Shown: positions 50,524 to 59,309, counted from the stretch's first letter. The stretch is DNA of 64,000 bases from PALSA-1316 sp964499365 (GCA_964499365.1 CAZCKU010000016.1:40550-104549); one strand, 5' to 3'. The notes: a model not told the origin generated them from the sequence alone. Translations and numbers: made by a program.

Positions 50524-50988
50524 CTACTCTTCGAGGCAGACCTCGACAAAGAAACTGCCTGCCACGGTCTCGAACGGTATGCAGACGATGCGCCCGCTCG
50601 TCTGATGGCTTATCGTATGGTTCTTGCCGACGATCATCGTGGGGATCGCCATCGAAAAGGTATACCCCTTCTCCGAGAGAATCTTCTTTGCGCCGCCGGT
50701 CACCATGTTGGTGATCTCGCCGACGCCATCGGCGACAGAACTGTCCACCTGCTGTATCTCCTCGCCGAGCATCCGGGAAATGATATGCAGGACCGCCGGC
50801 TCGGTAAAGGTGATGGCCAGGCTGCCCCGCGCCTTGTCTCCGGCAAGACCGATCACGCCGGTCACATCGCCTTTTGCGCACCGGTCGCTCTTCAGAAACG
50901 GTTTGCCGGGTATCGCCTCGGTGTTAGCCATCGTGGCAAGTACCTTTATGATGCTCTCAAGGAAGGGATTGATAAACTCGACGTTCAT
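50524..50988 (-). CDS. cheX: CheX-family chemotaxis phosphatase
   Basis: 154 aa. MNVEFINPFLESIIKVLATM at the start, KGDVTGVIGLAGDKARGSLAITF, and the active-site helix region D.VGEITNMVTGGAKKIL, where CheX uses the E-x2-N pair (EITN) to remove phosphate from CheY~P. All key residues are present. It sits between pheT and the chemoreceptor gene, which supports a signalling role with the latter. Confidence 0.9.
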   Translation of the reverse strand: MNVEFINPFLESIIKVLATMANTEAIPGKPFLKSDRCAKGDVTGVIGLAGDKARGSLAITFTEPAVLHIISRMLGEEIQQVDSSVADGVGEITNMVTGGAKKILSEKGYTFSMAIPTMIVGKNHTISHQTSGRIVCIPFETVAGSFFVEVCLEE

Positions 50989-51051
50989 GCTCAGCTCCGG
51001 ATGTTCTGTTAGACTTACGTTTCATACACCAGCAGGCCCTGCGGCTGCAGG

Positions 51052-53151
51052 TCAGGCCCCGCGCAGGGCGCCGCCGGTCCTCGCAAGGATATGTTCGACC
51101 AGCCTCTTGTGGACCTCTTCGACCTCGGCATCGGTCAGCGTCCTGTCGGCCGAACGGTAGATCACCCTGAAGGCAAGACTCTTTTTGTCCGCTGCCATGG
51201 TCTTCCCTTTAAAATAATCAAAGAGCTCGACACTCTCGATCACAGCCGACTCGAATTCGCCGAAATATCCGGCAACCTCGGCGGCGGTGACGGCCTCATC
51301 AAGGATAACCGCCATGTCACGCTCAATCGCCGGGAATTTCGGGATCTGGCTGTAGGTCTTCTTCCGCGGGAGCATACCCAGGATGCTTTCAAGGTCCAGC
51401 TCGAAGACGATCACCTCGGGCTTGCTGATCTTGAGGTCCAGCCGCTCGATCACCGGGGGACTCAGCTCACCGAGACAGCCGATCTTCACGCCGTGCAGCG
51501 AAATATCTGCTGCCTTGCCCTTGTGCAGGAAGCCCTCTGCGGACATCGCATACGTAAGGCCGCTGAGCCGCAGCTCGTCGAATAGCGCCTCAAGCGCGCC
51601 CTTCACGGTGAAGAACCCCGGGAGATCCTGTTTCCAGATAGAGGGCGATTTGTCGCGGTAGCAGATGCCCGACAGCCTCAGCTTTTCGACCGGCAGCTGG
51701 CCGCCTTCATCAATGAAGACCTTCGAGAGTTCATAGAACCTGATGTCCCTGACCCCGCGGGAGATATTGTGCAGGAAGTTCTGGATAAGGGCCGGAACGA
51801 GCGTCGTCCGCATATGCCCGTCTTCCTGCCTGAGCGGATTCATCACCGCGATATGTTTTCTGCGCTCGTCGTCAGCAGGGATGGCCAGCAGGTCAAGGTC
51901 GCTGCTGTTCATGAAGCTGTAATTGATCGCCTCGGTAAAACCGGCCTTCCGGACAGCATCCCGGACCCTCTGCAGGTCCGATTCCCTCTGGTTGGCGCTG
52001 CCGTCCGATAGTATTGTCCTGGGCAGCCGCGCCGGAATATTGCCAAAACCGTATATGCGCGCTATCTCTTCAACCACATCAACCGTATGGCGGATATCCC
52101 GCAGGTATGCCGGGGGGGTCACCACAAAGGTCTCTCCCTTGTCTTCGGTTGCAATACCGATCCTCCCGAGGATATCGAGTATCTCCTGCTTCGGTATCTG
52201 CGTACCGAGCAGCTGGTTGATCCTCCGGTACGAGACCTCGGTCCTGACCGGTATATATTTCTCGGGATAGTCATCGACGAGTTGATGGATCGTGCCGCCC
52301 CCGGTCTCCTGCATCAGCAGGGCCGCGCGGTCCAGGGCCTTTTCGAGGAATTCGATATCGGTCCCCCGCTCGAACCGGTAGGACGCCTCGCTCCTCAGAC
52401 CAAGCTGTTTCGAGGTCCGCCTGATCGAGGTAGGCTCAAAGTACGCGCTCTCGAGGAAGATGTTCTTCGTGGTCCCGGTCACGCCCGAATCTTCTCCGCC
52501 CATCACGCCGGCGACAGCGACAGGGCTGCTTCCGTCCCAAATGAGCAGAGAGTCTTCATGCACATCCCTGTCCAGACCGTCAAGGGTCCTGATCTTCGCG
52601 TCCTTCCCTGCCCGCGCCACCCGTATCTTCCGTCCGGCAAGCCTGTCTGCATCAAAGGCATGCAGGGGGTGACCGAATTCAAGCAGTACATAGTTCGTCA
52701 CATCGACGATATTATTGATAGCCCTTATGCCGCATTTTTCGAGCCGGTCCTTCAGCCATTGCGGTGACTCGCCGACCGTCACCCCGCTGATCTGCCGGCC
52801 TGCATAGCGGTGGCACAGATCGCGGTCAAGGATCTCGACGCTGATCCCGGATGCCGGAAGGCCGGTCCCCACATCTGACGGGGGCATCTGAAGCGGGAGC
52901 CGAAACGCCGCTGCGACCTCGCGGGCAATCCCGAGGATGCTGAGACAGTCAGGTCTGTTCGGAGTGACATTGACCTCGAAAATCATGTCATGCTCTGTCT
53001 TCCCCATACCCTCGACCTCGATTACCGTGTCGCCGGCAACCCTCTCGATCCCCTCGATCTCGAGGCCGGCCATGGTCAGCCTGTCGGCGATCTCCTGCGG
53101 AGCGGCCGGCAGGTCAACAAATTGTTTTATCCAGTTGAGTGATACGCGCAT
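51052..53151 (-). CDS. pheT: Phenylalanyl-tRNA synthetase beta subunit, short form
   Basis: 699 aa. MRVSLNWIKQFVDLP at the start, then VTPNRPDCLSILGIAREVAA, FGHPLHAFDADRL, the B5-type SYRRINQLLGT, and a C-terminal anticodon-binding FDX domain (FPAIERDMAVILDEAV). Full-length enzymes have an EMAP-II-like tRNA-binding domain of about 110 residues near 40-150; here MAGLEIEGIERVAGDTVIEV leads straight to the VTPNRPDC region, so it is absent. Follows pheS by 9 bp. Confidence 0.95.
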   Translation of the reverse strand: MRVSLNWIKQFVDLPAAPQEIADRLTMAGLEIEGIERVAGDTVIEVEGMGKTEHDMIFEVNVTPNRPDCLSILGIAREVAAAFRLPLQMPPSDVGTGLPASGISVEILDRDLCHRYAGRQISGVTVGESPQWLKDRLEKCGIRAINNIVDVTNYVLLEFGHPLHAFDADRLAGRKIRVARAGKDAKIRTLDGLDRDVHEDSLLIWDGSSPVAVAGVMGGEDSGVTGTTKNIFLESAYFEPTSIRRTSKQLGLRSEASYRFERGTDIEFLEKALDRAALLMQETGGGTIHQLVDDYPEKYIPVRTEVSYRRINQLLGTQIPKQEILDILGRIGIATEDKGETFVVTPPAYLRDIRHTVDVVEEIARIYGFGNIPARLPRTILSDGSANQRESDLQRVRDAVRKAGFTEAINYSFMNSSDLDLLAIPADDERRKHIAVMNPLRQEDGHMRTTLVPALIQNFLHNISRGVRDIRFYELSKVFIDEGGQLPVEKLRLSGICYRDKSPSIWKQDLPGFFTVKGALEALFDELRLSGLTYAMSAEGFLHKGKAADISLHGVKIGCLGELSPPVIERLDLKISKPEVIVFELDLESILGMLPRKKTYSQIPKFPAIERDMAVILDEAVTAAEVAGYFGEFESAVIESVELFDYFKGKTMAADKKSLAFRVIYRSADRTLTDAEVEEVHKRLVEHILARTGGALRGA

Positions 53152-53160
53152 AGACTGTTC

Positions 53161-54174
53161 CTAAAATTGCCTTAAAAACCTGAGGTCGTTTTCGAAGAAG
53201 AGCCTCAGGTCATCGATACCGTATTTGAGCATCGTTATCCGCTCCACGCCCATGCCGAAGGCAAAGCCGGAGTATTCGTCGGGGTCGTAGCCGGCCATCT
53301 CAAAGACGCGGGGATTGACCATACCGGAGCCAAGGATCTCGATCCAGCCGGTTGTCTTGCAGATCCTGCAGCCCTTCCCCGCACAGAAGATGCAGCCGAT
53401 ATCAACCTCGGCGCTCGGTTCGGTGAACGGGAAGTAGCTCGGCCTGAACCGCACCGGCGTGCCCTTGCCGAAGAGGCTCTGGAGAAAGAGTTCGAGGACA
53501 CCCTTCAGGTCACTGAACGAGACGTCCGTATCGACCATAAGCCCCTCGACCTGGTGGAACATCGGGGTGTGCGTTACGTCAGAATCACACCGGTAGACCT
53601 TGCCGGGGACGATAATGCGGAGCGGCGGCTTTCTCTTTTCCATCACCCTGACCTGCACCGGGGACGTATGGGTCCTCAGAACGACATCGTTCGAGACATA
53701 GAACGTGTCCTGCATGTCGCGGGCGGGGTGGTCCTTCGGGATATTCAGGGCCTCGAAATTGTAGTGGTCCAGTTCGATCTCGGGCCCCTCGGCGATGCCA
53801 AAACCCATCGAGACGAAGATACCCTTGATCTCCTCAAGAATCTGGCTGATCGGGTGGGCCCTGCCGAACTGCCCGGGCCTGCCCGGAAGCGTTATGTCGA
53901 TCCTCTCGGCCAGGAGCCTTTTTTCCTGCTCGCCATCCCTGAAAGAGGTCTCGCGGGTCTTCAGCGCCGACTCGACATACTCCTTGATCTCGTTGAGGGT
54001 CTTGCCGAAGGCCGGCCTGTTTTCGGGGGAGACGGACGAAAGGGATTTTAACTGTGCAGTTAAAACCCCTTTCTTGCCTGTATATTTATTGCGGAGCTGC
54101 TGTAGTTCTGCTAAGTTCAGTACCGAAGCGAGTTCGGACTGAAAGGCCTCTCTGAGTGCAACGAGTTCATCCAC
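53161..54174 (-). CDS. pheS: Phenylalanyl-tRNA synthetase alpha subunit
   Basis: 337 aa. N-terminal coiled coil, then class II motifs: HPISQILEEIKGIF.SMGF, the motif 2 FHQVEGLMVD, and motif 3 in GFAFGMGVERITMLKYGI. Conserved EPSAEVDI is present. Two Cys pairs (CIFCAGKGCRIC) form a possible zinc site, as in many bacterial PheS. Works as an alpha2-beta2 tetramer with PheT. In the operon rpmI-rplT-pheS-pheT. Confidence 0.97.
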   Translation of the reverse strand: MDELVALREAFQSELASVLNLAELQQLRNKYTGKKGVLTAQLKSLSSVSPENRPAFGKTLNEIKEYVESALKTRETSFRDGEQEKRLLAERIDITLPGRPGQFGRAHPISQILEEIKGIFVSMGFGIAEGPEIELDHYNFEALNIPKDHPARDMQDTFYVSNDVVLRTHTSPVQVRVMEKRKPPLRIIVPGKVYRCDSDVTHTPMFHQVEGLMVDTDVSFSDLKGVLELFLQSLFGKGTPVRFRPSYFPFTEPSAEVDIGCIFCAGKGCRICKTTGWIEILGSGMVNPRVFEMAGYDPDEYSGFAFGMGVERITMLKYGIDDLRLFFENDLRFLRQF

Positions 54175-54207
54175 GTGAATCTTGGACCCGAATCTTAGGA
54201 ATCAGCC

Positions 54208-54567
54208 TCAGGAAGCGAGCTTCGCCTTTACCGTTTCGGCGATTGAGCTGAATGCAGACGGATCGCTGTACGCAAGATCTGCGAGGGCCTTTCTGTCGAG
54301 CTCAATCTGGGCCATCTTCAGGCCGTGCATGAACTGGCTGTAGTTCAGCCCCATGCTCCGCACCGCTGCGCTGATCCTGGTGATCCAGAGCGCCCGGAAC
54401 TCCCGTTTCTTTACCTTGCGGTCGCGGTATGCGTACTGCAGCCCCTTGTCAACAGTCTCGGAAGCGACCTTGAAGAGACGGCTTTTTGCGCCGTAATAAC
54501 CCTTGGCCCTCTCGAGGATCTTCTTGTGTCTCTGTCTTGTCTTGATTCCACCTTTTACTCTTGGCAT
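54208..54567 (-). CDS. rplT: 50S ribosomal protein L20
   Basis: 119 aa: MPRVKGGIKTRQRHKKILER, KGYYGAKSRLF, YAYRDRKVKKREFRALWITRI; all standard. Binds 23S rRNA early in 50S assembly; in many bacteria it represses its own operon. A hairpin lies just upstream of its ribosome-binding site (AGGAGGAAAC). Confidence 0.97.
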   Translation of the reverse strand: MPRVKGGIKTRQRHKKILERAKGYYGAKSRLFKVASETVDKGLQYAYRDRKVKKREFRALWITRISAAVRSMGLNYSQFMHGLKMAQIELDRKALADLAYSDPSAFSSIAETVKAKLAS

Positions 54568-54593
54568 TGTTTCCTCCTGAAAAAGAACTGCAC

Positions 54594-54626
54594 TAAGCCC
54601 GGCCTGCCCAGGGGAGGCCCGGCTTA
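54594..54626 (-). promoter_or_regulatory. Hairpin between rpmI and rplT
   Basis: A 12-bp inverted repeat with one mismatch (TAAGCCCGGCCT with AGGCCCGGCTTA, 54594-54605 and 54615-54626) around 9 nt. There is no T-run, so it is not a standard terminator. It may tune rplT translation or processing. Confidence 0.4.
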
Positions 54627-54647
54627 AAAGTCCCTGATTTTAATGTA

Positions 54648-54845
54648 TTATCCGTATGGTAACAGTTTCTTTATATTGTCGCGGTCAACGTCTGCAACCA
54701 GCGTTGCCTGACGGAGATTCCTGCCCCGCTTTGGAGACTTGCTGGTAAGCAGGTGGCTCGTAAAGCCCTTATGCCTCTTAACCTCACCTGTACCGGTCAC
54801 CTTGAACCGTTTTGCTGCTCCCTTGTGTGTCTTCATCTTCGGCAT
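54648..54845 (-). CDS. rpmI: 50S ribosomal protein L35
   Basis: 65 aa from the ATG at 54845 (MPKMKTHKGAAKRFKVTGTG), with GGAGGAATAT before it. Contains the standard KRHKGFTSHLLTSKSPKRGRN. First gene of the operon rpmI-rplT-pheS-pheT; infC, usually just upstream, is missing here. Confidence 0.96.
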   Translation of the reverse strand: MPKMKTHKGAAKRFKVTGTGEVKRHKGFTSHLLTSKSPKRGRNLRQATLVADVDRDNIKKLLPYG

Positions 54846-54900
54846 ATATTCCTCCAGAACATAAACATAAAATAAATTGTTGTATGCAATAAGACTTAAT

Positions 54901-54929
54901 ATTATACATAAATGAACAATTAATGTCAC
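54901..54929 (-). promoter_or_regulatory. Sigma-70 promoter of rpmI-rplT-pheST
   Basis: On the minus strand GTGACA (54929-54924), a 17-bp spacer and a perfect TATAAT (54906-54901), about 55 bp before the rpmI start. Confidence 0.75.
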
Positions 54930-55055
54930 TGAAAACAGGAGGGTGTTTGCATTTATCGAAATAAATGCCACAGTGCTATAATAAAGCATACCGGATGACT
55001 ATGCATCCTCAGGGATGCTGCCATGACAACAGCAGCGTCAGGATGAAGTCCGGGG
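54930..55055. other. Gene-free stretch between the divergent rpmI and thioredoxin-like genes
   Basis: Within the 350-bp gap 54846-55195 I see the rpmI promoter and a weaker plus-strand promoter, plus a small hairpin GCATCCTCAGGGATGC near 55003-55018. No gene or known RNA family is visible. Confidence 0.4.
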
Positions 55056-55082
55056 TTGACAATTGCAGCTGTTTGATATGAT
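55056..55082 (+). promoter_or_regulatory. Candidate sigma-70 promoter of the thioredoxin-like gene
   Basis: Perfect TTGACA (55056-55061) and TATGAT (55077-55082), but only 15 bp apart; plausible because nothing else stands out in the gap. Confidence 0.35.
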
Positions 55083-55195
55083 GTGTCATTCCCCGACCTT
55101 CAGACCGGCAGGCAGGCGTGCCCAGGGAATCCAGGGTATCTTCACCATACAGGTGAAAGGCACAAAATTCAGTATAATTATAATCAGGGGGACCC

Positions 55196-55669
55196 ATGAG
55201 AAAACAGAGACAGATACTGCTTATCCTTTTCATTCTTCTCTATGCAGGTTTATCAACAGCAGCTGCCTCCGGCGGGATAACCTGGAACACCCTGCAGGAT
55301 GGACAGACCCGGGCAAAGGCAGAAAAAAAAGCTATGATTGTGGATTTTTTCTACACGCTGGACTGTCCCCGCTGTGCAAAACTGCAGAACGAGGTCTATG
55401 AGAACCCTACCATCGCAAAAAAAATTATGGACGAATTCATTCCGATCAGGATAGATCTCACGAAAAAGCTGACAAGGGAAGAAGAGGCACTGGGCGAAAA
55501 ATACGATTATAAAAACGATTGCCTGCTCATCTTCATTGATTATGACAACAGGCTCATCAAGGACCAGACCGGCAAGAAACTCTGTTTCATCGACAAGGTA
55601 GATCCGGACGAGTTCATCCAGTATCTGGACCAGATCAGAAAGACCTACGCCCCGTCCCCGAAACAGTAA
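55196..55669 (+). CDS. Exported thioredoxin-fold protein
   Basis: 157 aa with a signal peptide (ILLILFILLYAGLSTAAASG). The redox motif is CPRC in FFYTLDCPRCAKLQNEVY, followed by ENPTIAKKIMDEFIPIRIDL, as in thioredoxin_7/DUF255-like domains. A later Lys-Leu-Cys (KKLCFID) adds a third cysteine. The usual cis-Pro position is not obvious (CLLIFIDYDN). Likely a periplasmic thiol reductase or oxidase; the partner is unknown. It converges on the GAF-DHp gene. Confidence 0.82.
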   Translation: MRKQRQILLILFILLYAGLSTAAASGGITWNTLQDGQTRAKAEKKAMIVDFFYTLDCPRCAKLQNEVYENPTIAKKIMDEFIPIRIDLTKKLTREEEALGEKYDYKNDCLLIFIDYDNRLIKDQTGKKLCFIDKVDPDEFIQYLDQIRKTYAPSPKQ

Positions 55670-55685
55670 CGGGAAGCACTCGCTC

Positions 55686-56561
55686 TCAGTGGTGGATTTT
55701 TTTCATCACGGAAGGCTTAAGCGGCCGTGAATGAGGCATCTTGTGATTGACCGCGGAGGGGACGCCTGCCGCAGCATCCTTCTTCACGTGACGGGGTTCC
55801 TCTTCGAATCTCAGCAGGCTGAGCAGATTCTCCACACTGTTGCCGAGGTCCTCTGTCTCATGGGCGATTATTTCAAAAAACTCCTCGCGCTTTGCCCTGG
55901 CAACGTGTTTCTTCCGTCCCAGGTAATAGATTGCCCCCTTGATCGAATTCAGCGGTGTGCGCAGTTCATGCGATATCTGGGAGAAAAGCTCGGGTTCAGA
56001 CATCCCTGAATCAAGCGGTTTTTTGCTCGCTGCTTCCAGTTCGGCAGCCTTGGACTGCAGACGGGACTTCAGAAACGCGTTCTCCAGAATGATGGCAGCC
56101 TGGTTCGCGATAATCTTGAGAAGGGCGAATTCATCTTCACTGAAGGGGCCACCCGTCTTCTTGTCGTTAATGTTGATGACCCCGAGCAACCTCTTCCTGC
56201 AGATGACCGGACACGATATGAAGGACTTAGTCTTATAGTGATGCCGTCCCTTCAGCCTGAACCTGCGGTCGCTGTCTATGTCCTGGACGAGCAGCGGGGT
56301 CCTGTTCCTGGCAACAAGACCTGCGATGCCGTCACCGATCTTTTCGCTGTAGGCCAGCATCGACTGACTGTCGGTGCCGCGTGCGACAAGGACGAAGAGT
56401 TCCCCGTCTTCATTGATCAGCATCAGGGACCCTGTTTCGGCATTCGTGTATTCGAGGGCCAGATCGAGCATCAGATTTGCGACGGTCTCGACACTGTCGG
56501 ACACGACTATGGCGCTGGAGATTTCCTCGAGAATTGCGAACTTGCGTTTGGTAAGTTCCAT
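55686..56561 (-). CDS. GAF-DHp protein: histidine kinase lacking the ATPase domain
   Basis: 291 aa. GAF domain at about 18-165 (ETGSLMLINEDGELFVLVAR, FISCPVICRKRLLGVINI). Then a HisKA/DHp domain with the phospho-accepting His in SQISHELRTPLNSIKGAI (near 203). After the second DHp helix (NSVENLLSLLRFEEEP) the protein ends with about 40 basic, disordered-looking residues; no N, G1 or G2 boxes follow. So it cannot bind ATP alone. It may accept phosphate from another kinase or act as a dimerising scaffold. It shares the strand with the GAF-GGDEF gene 38 bp upstream. Confidence 0.82.
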   Translation of the reverse strand: MELTKRKFAILEEISSAIVVSDSVETVANLMLDLALEYTNAETGSLMLINEDGELFVLVARGTDSQSMLAYSEKIGDGIAGLVARNRTPLLVQDIDSDRRFRLKGRHHYKTKSFISCPVICRKRLLGVININDKKTGGPFSEDEFALLKIIANQAAIILENAFLKSRLQSKAAELEAASKKPLDSGMSEPELFSQISHELRTPLNSIKGAIYYLGRKKHVARAKREEFFEIIAHETEDLGNSVENLLSLLRFEEEPRHVKKDAAAGVPSAVNHKMPHSRPLKPSVMKKIHH

Positions 56562-56599
56562 AGTCTTCTATCCTATAATAATTATGCCGGCCCTGTTAT

Positions 56600-57730
56600 T
56601 CAACCATTATTTTCGGGTCCGGCGAAATTGATCTGCGGACCTGCCGTCAGCCTTCCGGCGGCGCTCCGTCTCCATCCGGCCTCTTTTACCTGCTTCCCGG
56701 AACAGACGGCATGCAGGATGGTGCAGTCCTTACCCTGGAGTTTGGCCCTGCGCAGCGCAATATCAGCCCGCTCGATGACGTCCTCGATCGGTTTCCTGCC
56801 GTTATTGTGTACCGCAATGCCGATGCTCACGGTAATCTTCCTGCCGGGGAACCTGTCTGATCCCGCGTGTCTGATATTTCTGATTTCACTCCTGATCCTC
56901 TCCGCCACCTTGAAGGCGGTCGCCTCGGACGTCTGCGGCATGATGATCGCAAATTCCTCTCCGCCATACCGTGCCAGGATATCATTTCCCCGTATCGAGC
57001 GGGACATCACCGCAGCGATCTCCTTTAAAATGCGGTCGCCGGCCAGGTGTCCCTCGGTGTCATTGAACAGCTTGAAATCATCGATATCGAGCATCGCCAG
57101 GGAGAACATGCCTCCGGAGCGCTCCGTCCGCTGATGTTCCTCGGTGAGCCGGATATTGAAGTAGCGGCGGTTGAAGAGTCCCGTCAGAAAGTCGGTGGTC
57201 GAAAGTTCCCGGAGGTGGTCCAGGTCCCGGTAGCAGCCGGCGATCTTCAGTATCAGGAAGACCTGGGTTGAAAAGGCCGAGAGCACGGACAGGTCATCTT
57301 CCGTAAAGGGATCACCGGACCGCTTGTCCGAAAGGTTCAGGACGCCGATCGTCTCATCGCCCATCCCAAGAGGGAGAATGACCGACGAGGGGGTCTTGAA
57401 ACGGGGTCTCGGCCTCGGCACATATCTTCTGATACTCTCGGCACAGTCAGTTACGATAGGGATCCCCTCTGCGTAGACCCTCCCCGCAATACCCTCCCCC
57501 GGCCGGATGCTGACGTTTTCGATCAGCCACCGGTCGCACCCCGTTACAGCGCTCACGCGAAGCGCATGGGTGTCCCTGTCCGCCAGCATGAGCGAGCACT
57601 TCTCGGCATGGACGAGGTTGGCGGCCGCCTTCGTAATGCTGAAATAAAGTTTTTGCGGGCTCCTGCATTTTGCATAAAGCTTATGTACCTTATGGTACAC
57701 AGGAATCAGTTCAGCCGCCATACCTGTCAC
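56600..57730 (-). CDS. GAF-GGDEF diguanylate cyclase
   Basis: 376 aa from a GTG at 57730 (AGGAGGAAAGGCCC upstream). GAF domain at about 20-165 (AEKCSLMLADRDTHALRVSA, ILPLGMGDETIGVLNLSDKR). GGDEF domain at about 180-340: STTDFLTGLFNRRYF, MLDIDDFKLFNDTEGH and the active-site YGGEEFAIIMPQ. No RxxD inhibitory site is obvious (IRGNDIL precedes at the wrong spacing). Makes c-di-GMP from GTP. No membrane segments, so cytosolic sensing through GAF. Confidence 0.92.
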   Translation of the reverse strand: MTGMAAELIPVYHKVHKLYAKCRSPQKLYFSITKAAANLVHAEKCSLMLADRDTHALRVSAVTGCDRWLIENVSIRPGEGIAGRVYAEGIPIVTDCAESIRRYVPRPRPRFKTPSSVILPLGMGDETIGVLNLSDKRSGDPFTEDDLSVLSAFSTQVFLILKIAGCYRDLDHLRELSTTDFLTGLFNRRYFNIRLTEEHQRTERSGGMFSLAMLDIDDFKLFNDTEGHLAGDRILKEIAAVMSRSIRGNDILARYGGEEFAIIMPQTSEATAFKVAERIRSEIRNIRHAGSDRFPGRKITVSIGIAVHNNGRKPIEDVIERADIALRRAKLQGKDCTILHAVCSGKQVKEAGWRRSAAGRLTAGPQINFAGPENNG

Positions 57731-58149
57731 GGGCCTTTCCTCCTCATCGTCCGCATCCCCGCGGTCTGCTGCTGCTGCGCATCACCAGTATCCTGAGAGC
57801 GGCTCTGTTCATAATGCTTATGTATTTGCAATTCCCGTACCCGGTCAGTATCGCCTGTTCAGCCTGCTTTTTTAACCTCACCGGCAGGACAGCGCTGCAA
57901 ATTTCTCCCCGAATGTCCGTAAGCCCGGGCTGCCAGCACCGACCCCGCCCGAGGATGTATCTGATTGCACCACAAATAAAACGATTGCCAGCAGGTCTGT
58001 ATCTAATGGATACAGACCCGGCAGAACGGGCCGGACAGACCGATACACTGCAAACGGGAGAGACTTTTCTGCCGCATAACCCACGGTAAAAACATGCTTT
58101 TTCAAAACATGGATCCTGATGCCTCGGGTTCAGGCAGACGCACACGGGA
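57731..58149. other. Gene-free stretch before the exopolysaccharide operon
   Basis: No credible gene in either strand. A perfect 10-bp hairpin (GGTCTGTATC with GATACAGACC, 57994-58003 and 58009-58018) stands alone about 130 bp upstream of the sigma-54 promoter, where enhancer sites for a sigma-54 activator would lie; it could be such a site. Confidence 0.45.
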
Positions 58150-58165
58150 TGGCACGTGTTTTGCT
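58150..58165 (+). promoter_or_regulatory. Sigma-54 (RpoN) promoter of the exopolysaccharide operon
   Basis: TGGCACG-TGTT-TTGCT fits the -24/-12 consensus (TGGCAC-N5-TTGC) exactly. Transcription should begin about 12 nt later, leaving a leader of about 30 nt to the ATG at 58208. Confidence 0.85.
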
Positions 58166-58207
58166 CGATATAAGATGTAGTAATTCCTTACGGCAGAGGG
58201 AGCCTCT

Positions 58208-59299
58208 ATGATCGACCACGGACTTCAAACACAACGGCAAAGGATTTCGGCCATGAAACCAAAGATTGCGATCGTGCTGCACAATGAATTGTTCGGGGGG
58301 TTTATCATCGTCCTGATATTCTTCCTGCTCCTGCTGAGTTCCTGCGCCAGCAATGAAACCCTGACGCAATCCGTTCTTCTGCAGCATGCCACCCCGGCTG
58401 CGGCAGACAAGACAGAACTGCTGAACGCAAAGCTCATCAATAATAATGCCGTCCCGCGGCAGGCCGCCTCATCCGCCGATTACCGGATCGGACCAGAGGA
58501 CCTTCTCGAGATCGACGTCTTTCAGGTTGCCGAGCTGAAGACATCGGCCAGAGTCAGTGCAAAAGGGTATATAAAGCTCCATCTTATTGACAAGATCGAG
58601 GCAGCAGGGCTTACGGTCGCTGAGCTCGAGTCTCTCATCGCAAAAAGGCTCGAACAGTATATGACAGAACCGGTTGTCAGCGTCTTTGTCAAGGAGTTCA
58701 GGAGTCAGAAGATCTCGGTCCTGGGCTCGGTGAAGAATCCGCTCGTCTACTATGTCACCGGGCAGAAATACCTGCTCGATATGATCTCGCTGGCCGGAGG
58801 ACTGAACCCGGAAGCCGGGAGCGTCTGTATTGTGCAGACCGTGACCGGTGGTACGGCCGATAAGGACTCAAGGGAAAGGATCGTGATAGATCTGAATGAA
58901 TTACTGATCAAGGGCAGGACCGAGCTGAATATCCCGGTGCACTCGGGCGATGTCATACAGGTGCCGCGGAGCGGGATTTTTTTCGTAACCGGCTCGGTAA
59001 AGGAGTCGGGGGAATTTCAGCTGCGGGGCAAAACCACGCTGACGCAGGCCCTCAGCATGGCAAAAGGGCTCAGCTATGAGGCCTCGAGTTCGGACATTAA
59101 AATATACCGGGACACCGGGAACCCCCAGCGTGACGTCATAACCGTCGACTACAACTCAATCCTGGAAGGAAAGAACCTCGACACTGAACTGATGGACAGA
59201 GATATCATCATTGTCGGCAACAGCCCGGTCAAGACCTTTCTCAAAGGTATCGGCGGTGCCATCAACCTCGGAGCCATCAGCCTGGGAAAAGGTTTTTGA
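58208..59299 (+). CDS. Wza-like polysaccharide export lipoprotein
   Basis: 363 aa (GAGGGAG upstream). Long N-terminal region, hydrophobic stretch and a lipobox LLSSC with Cys46. Poly_export domain begins YRIGPEDLLEIDVFQVAELK; SLBB domains follow (KISVLGSVKNPLVYYVTGQK, and later FFVTGSVKESGEFQLRG). Forms the outer-membrane export channel for capsular or exopolysaccharide together with the Wzc-like kinase next to it. First gene behind the sigma-54 promoter. Confidence 0.92.
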   Translation: MIDHGLQTQRQRISAMKPKIAIVLHNELFGGFIIVLIFFLLLLSSCASNETLTQSVLLQHATPAAADKTELLNAKLINNNAVPRQAASSADYRIGPEDLLEIDVFQVAELKTSARVSAKGYIKLHLIDKIEAAGLTVAELESLIAKRLEQYMTEPVVSVFVKEFRSQKISVLGSVKNPLVYYVTGQKYLLDMISLAGGLNPEAGSVCIVQTVTGGTADKDSRERIVIDLNELLIKGRTELNIPVHSGDVIQVPRSGIFFVTGSVKESGEFQLRGKTTLTQALSMAKGLSYEASSSDIKIYRDTGNPQRDVITVDYNSILEGKNLDTELMDRDIIIVGNSPVKTFLKGIGGAINLGAISLGKGF

Positions 59300-59309
59300 G
59301 GGGGTCGTG

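Noticed and set aside
54846..55195. T-box or other aminoacyl-tRNA-responsive leader for pheST
   Set aside because: No T-box sequence or terminator/antiterminator pair; the promoter is only about 55 bp before rpmI.
57744..58145. 133-codon minus-strand frame in the gap before the exopolysaccharide operon
   Set aside because: Cys/Arg-rich random-looking product, no ribosome-binding site, overlaps the promoter region.
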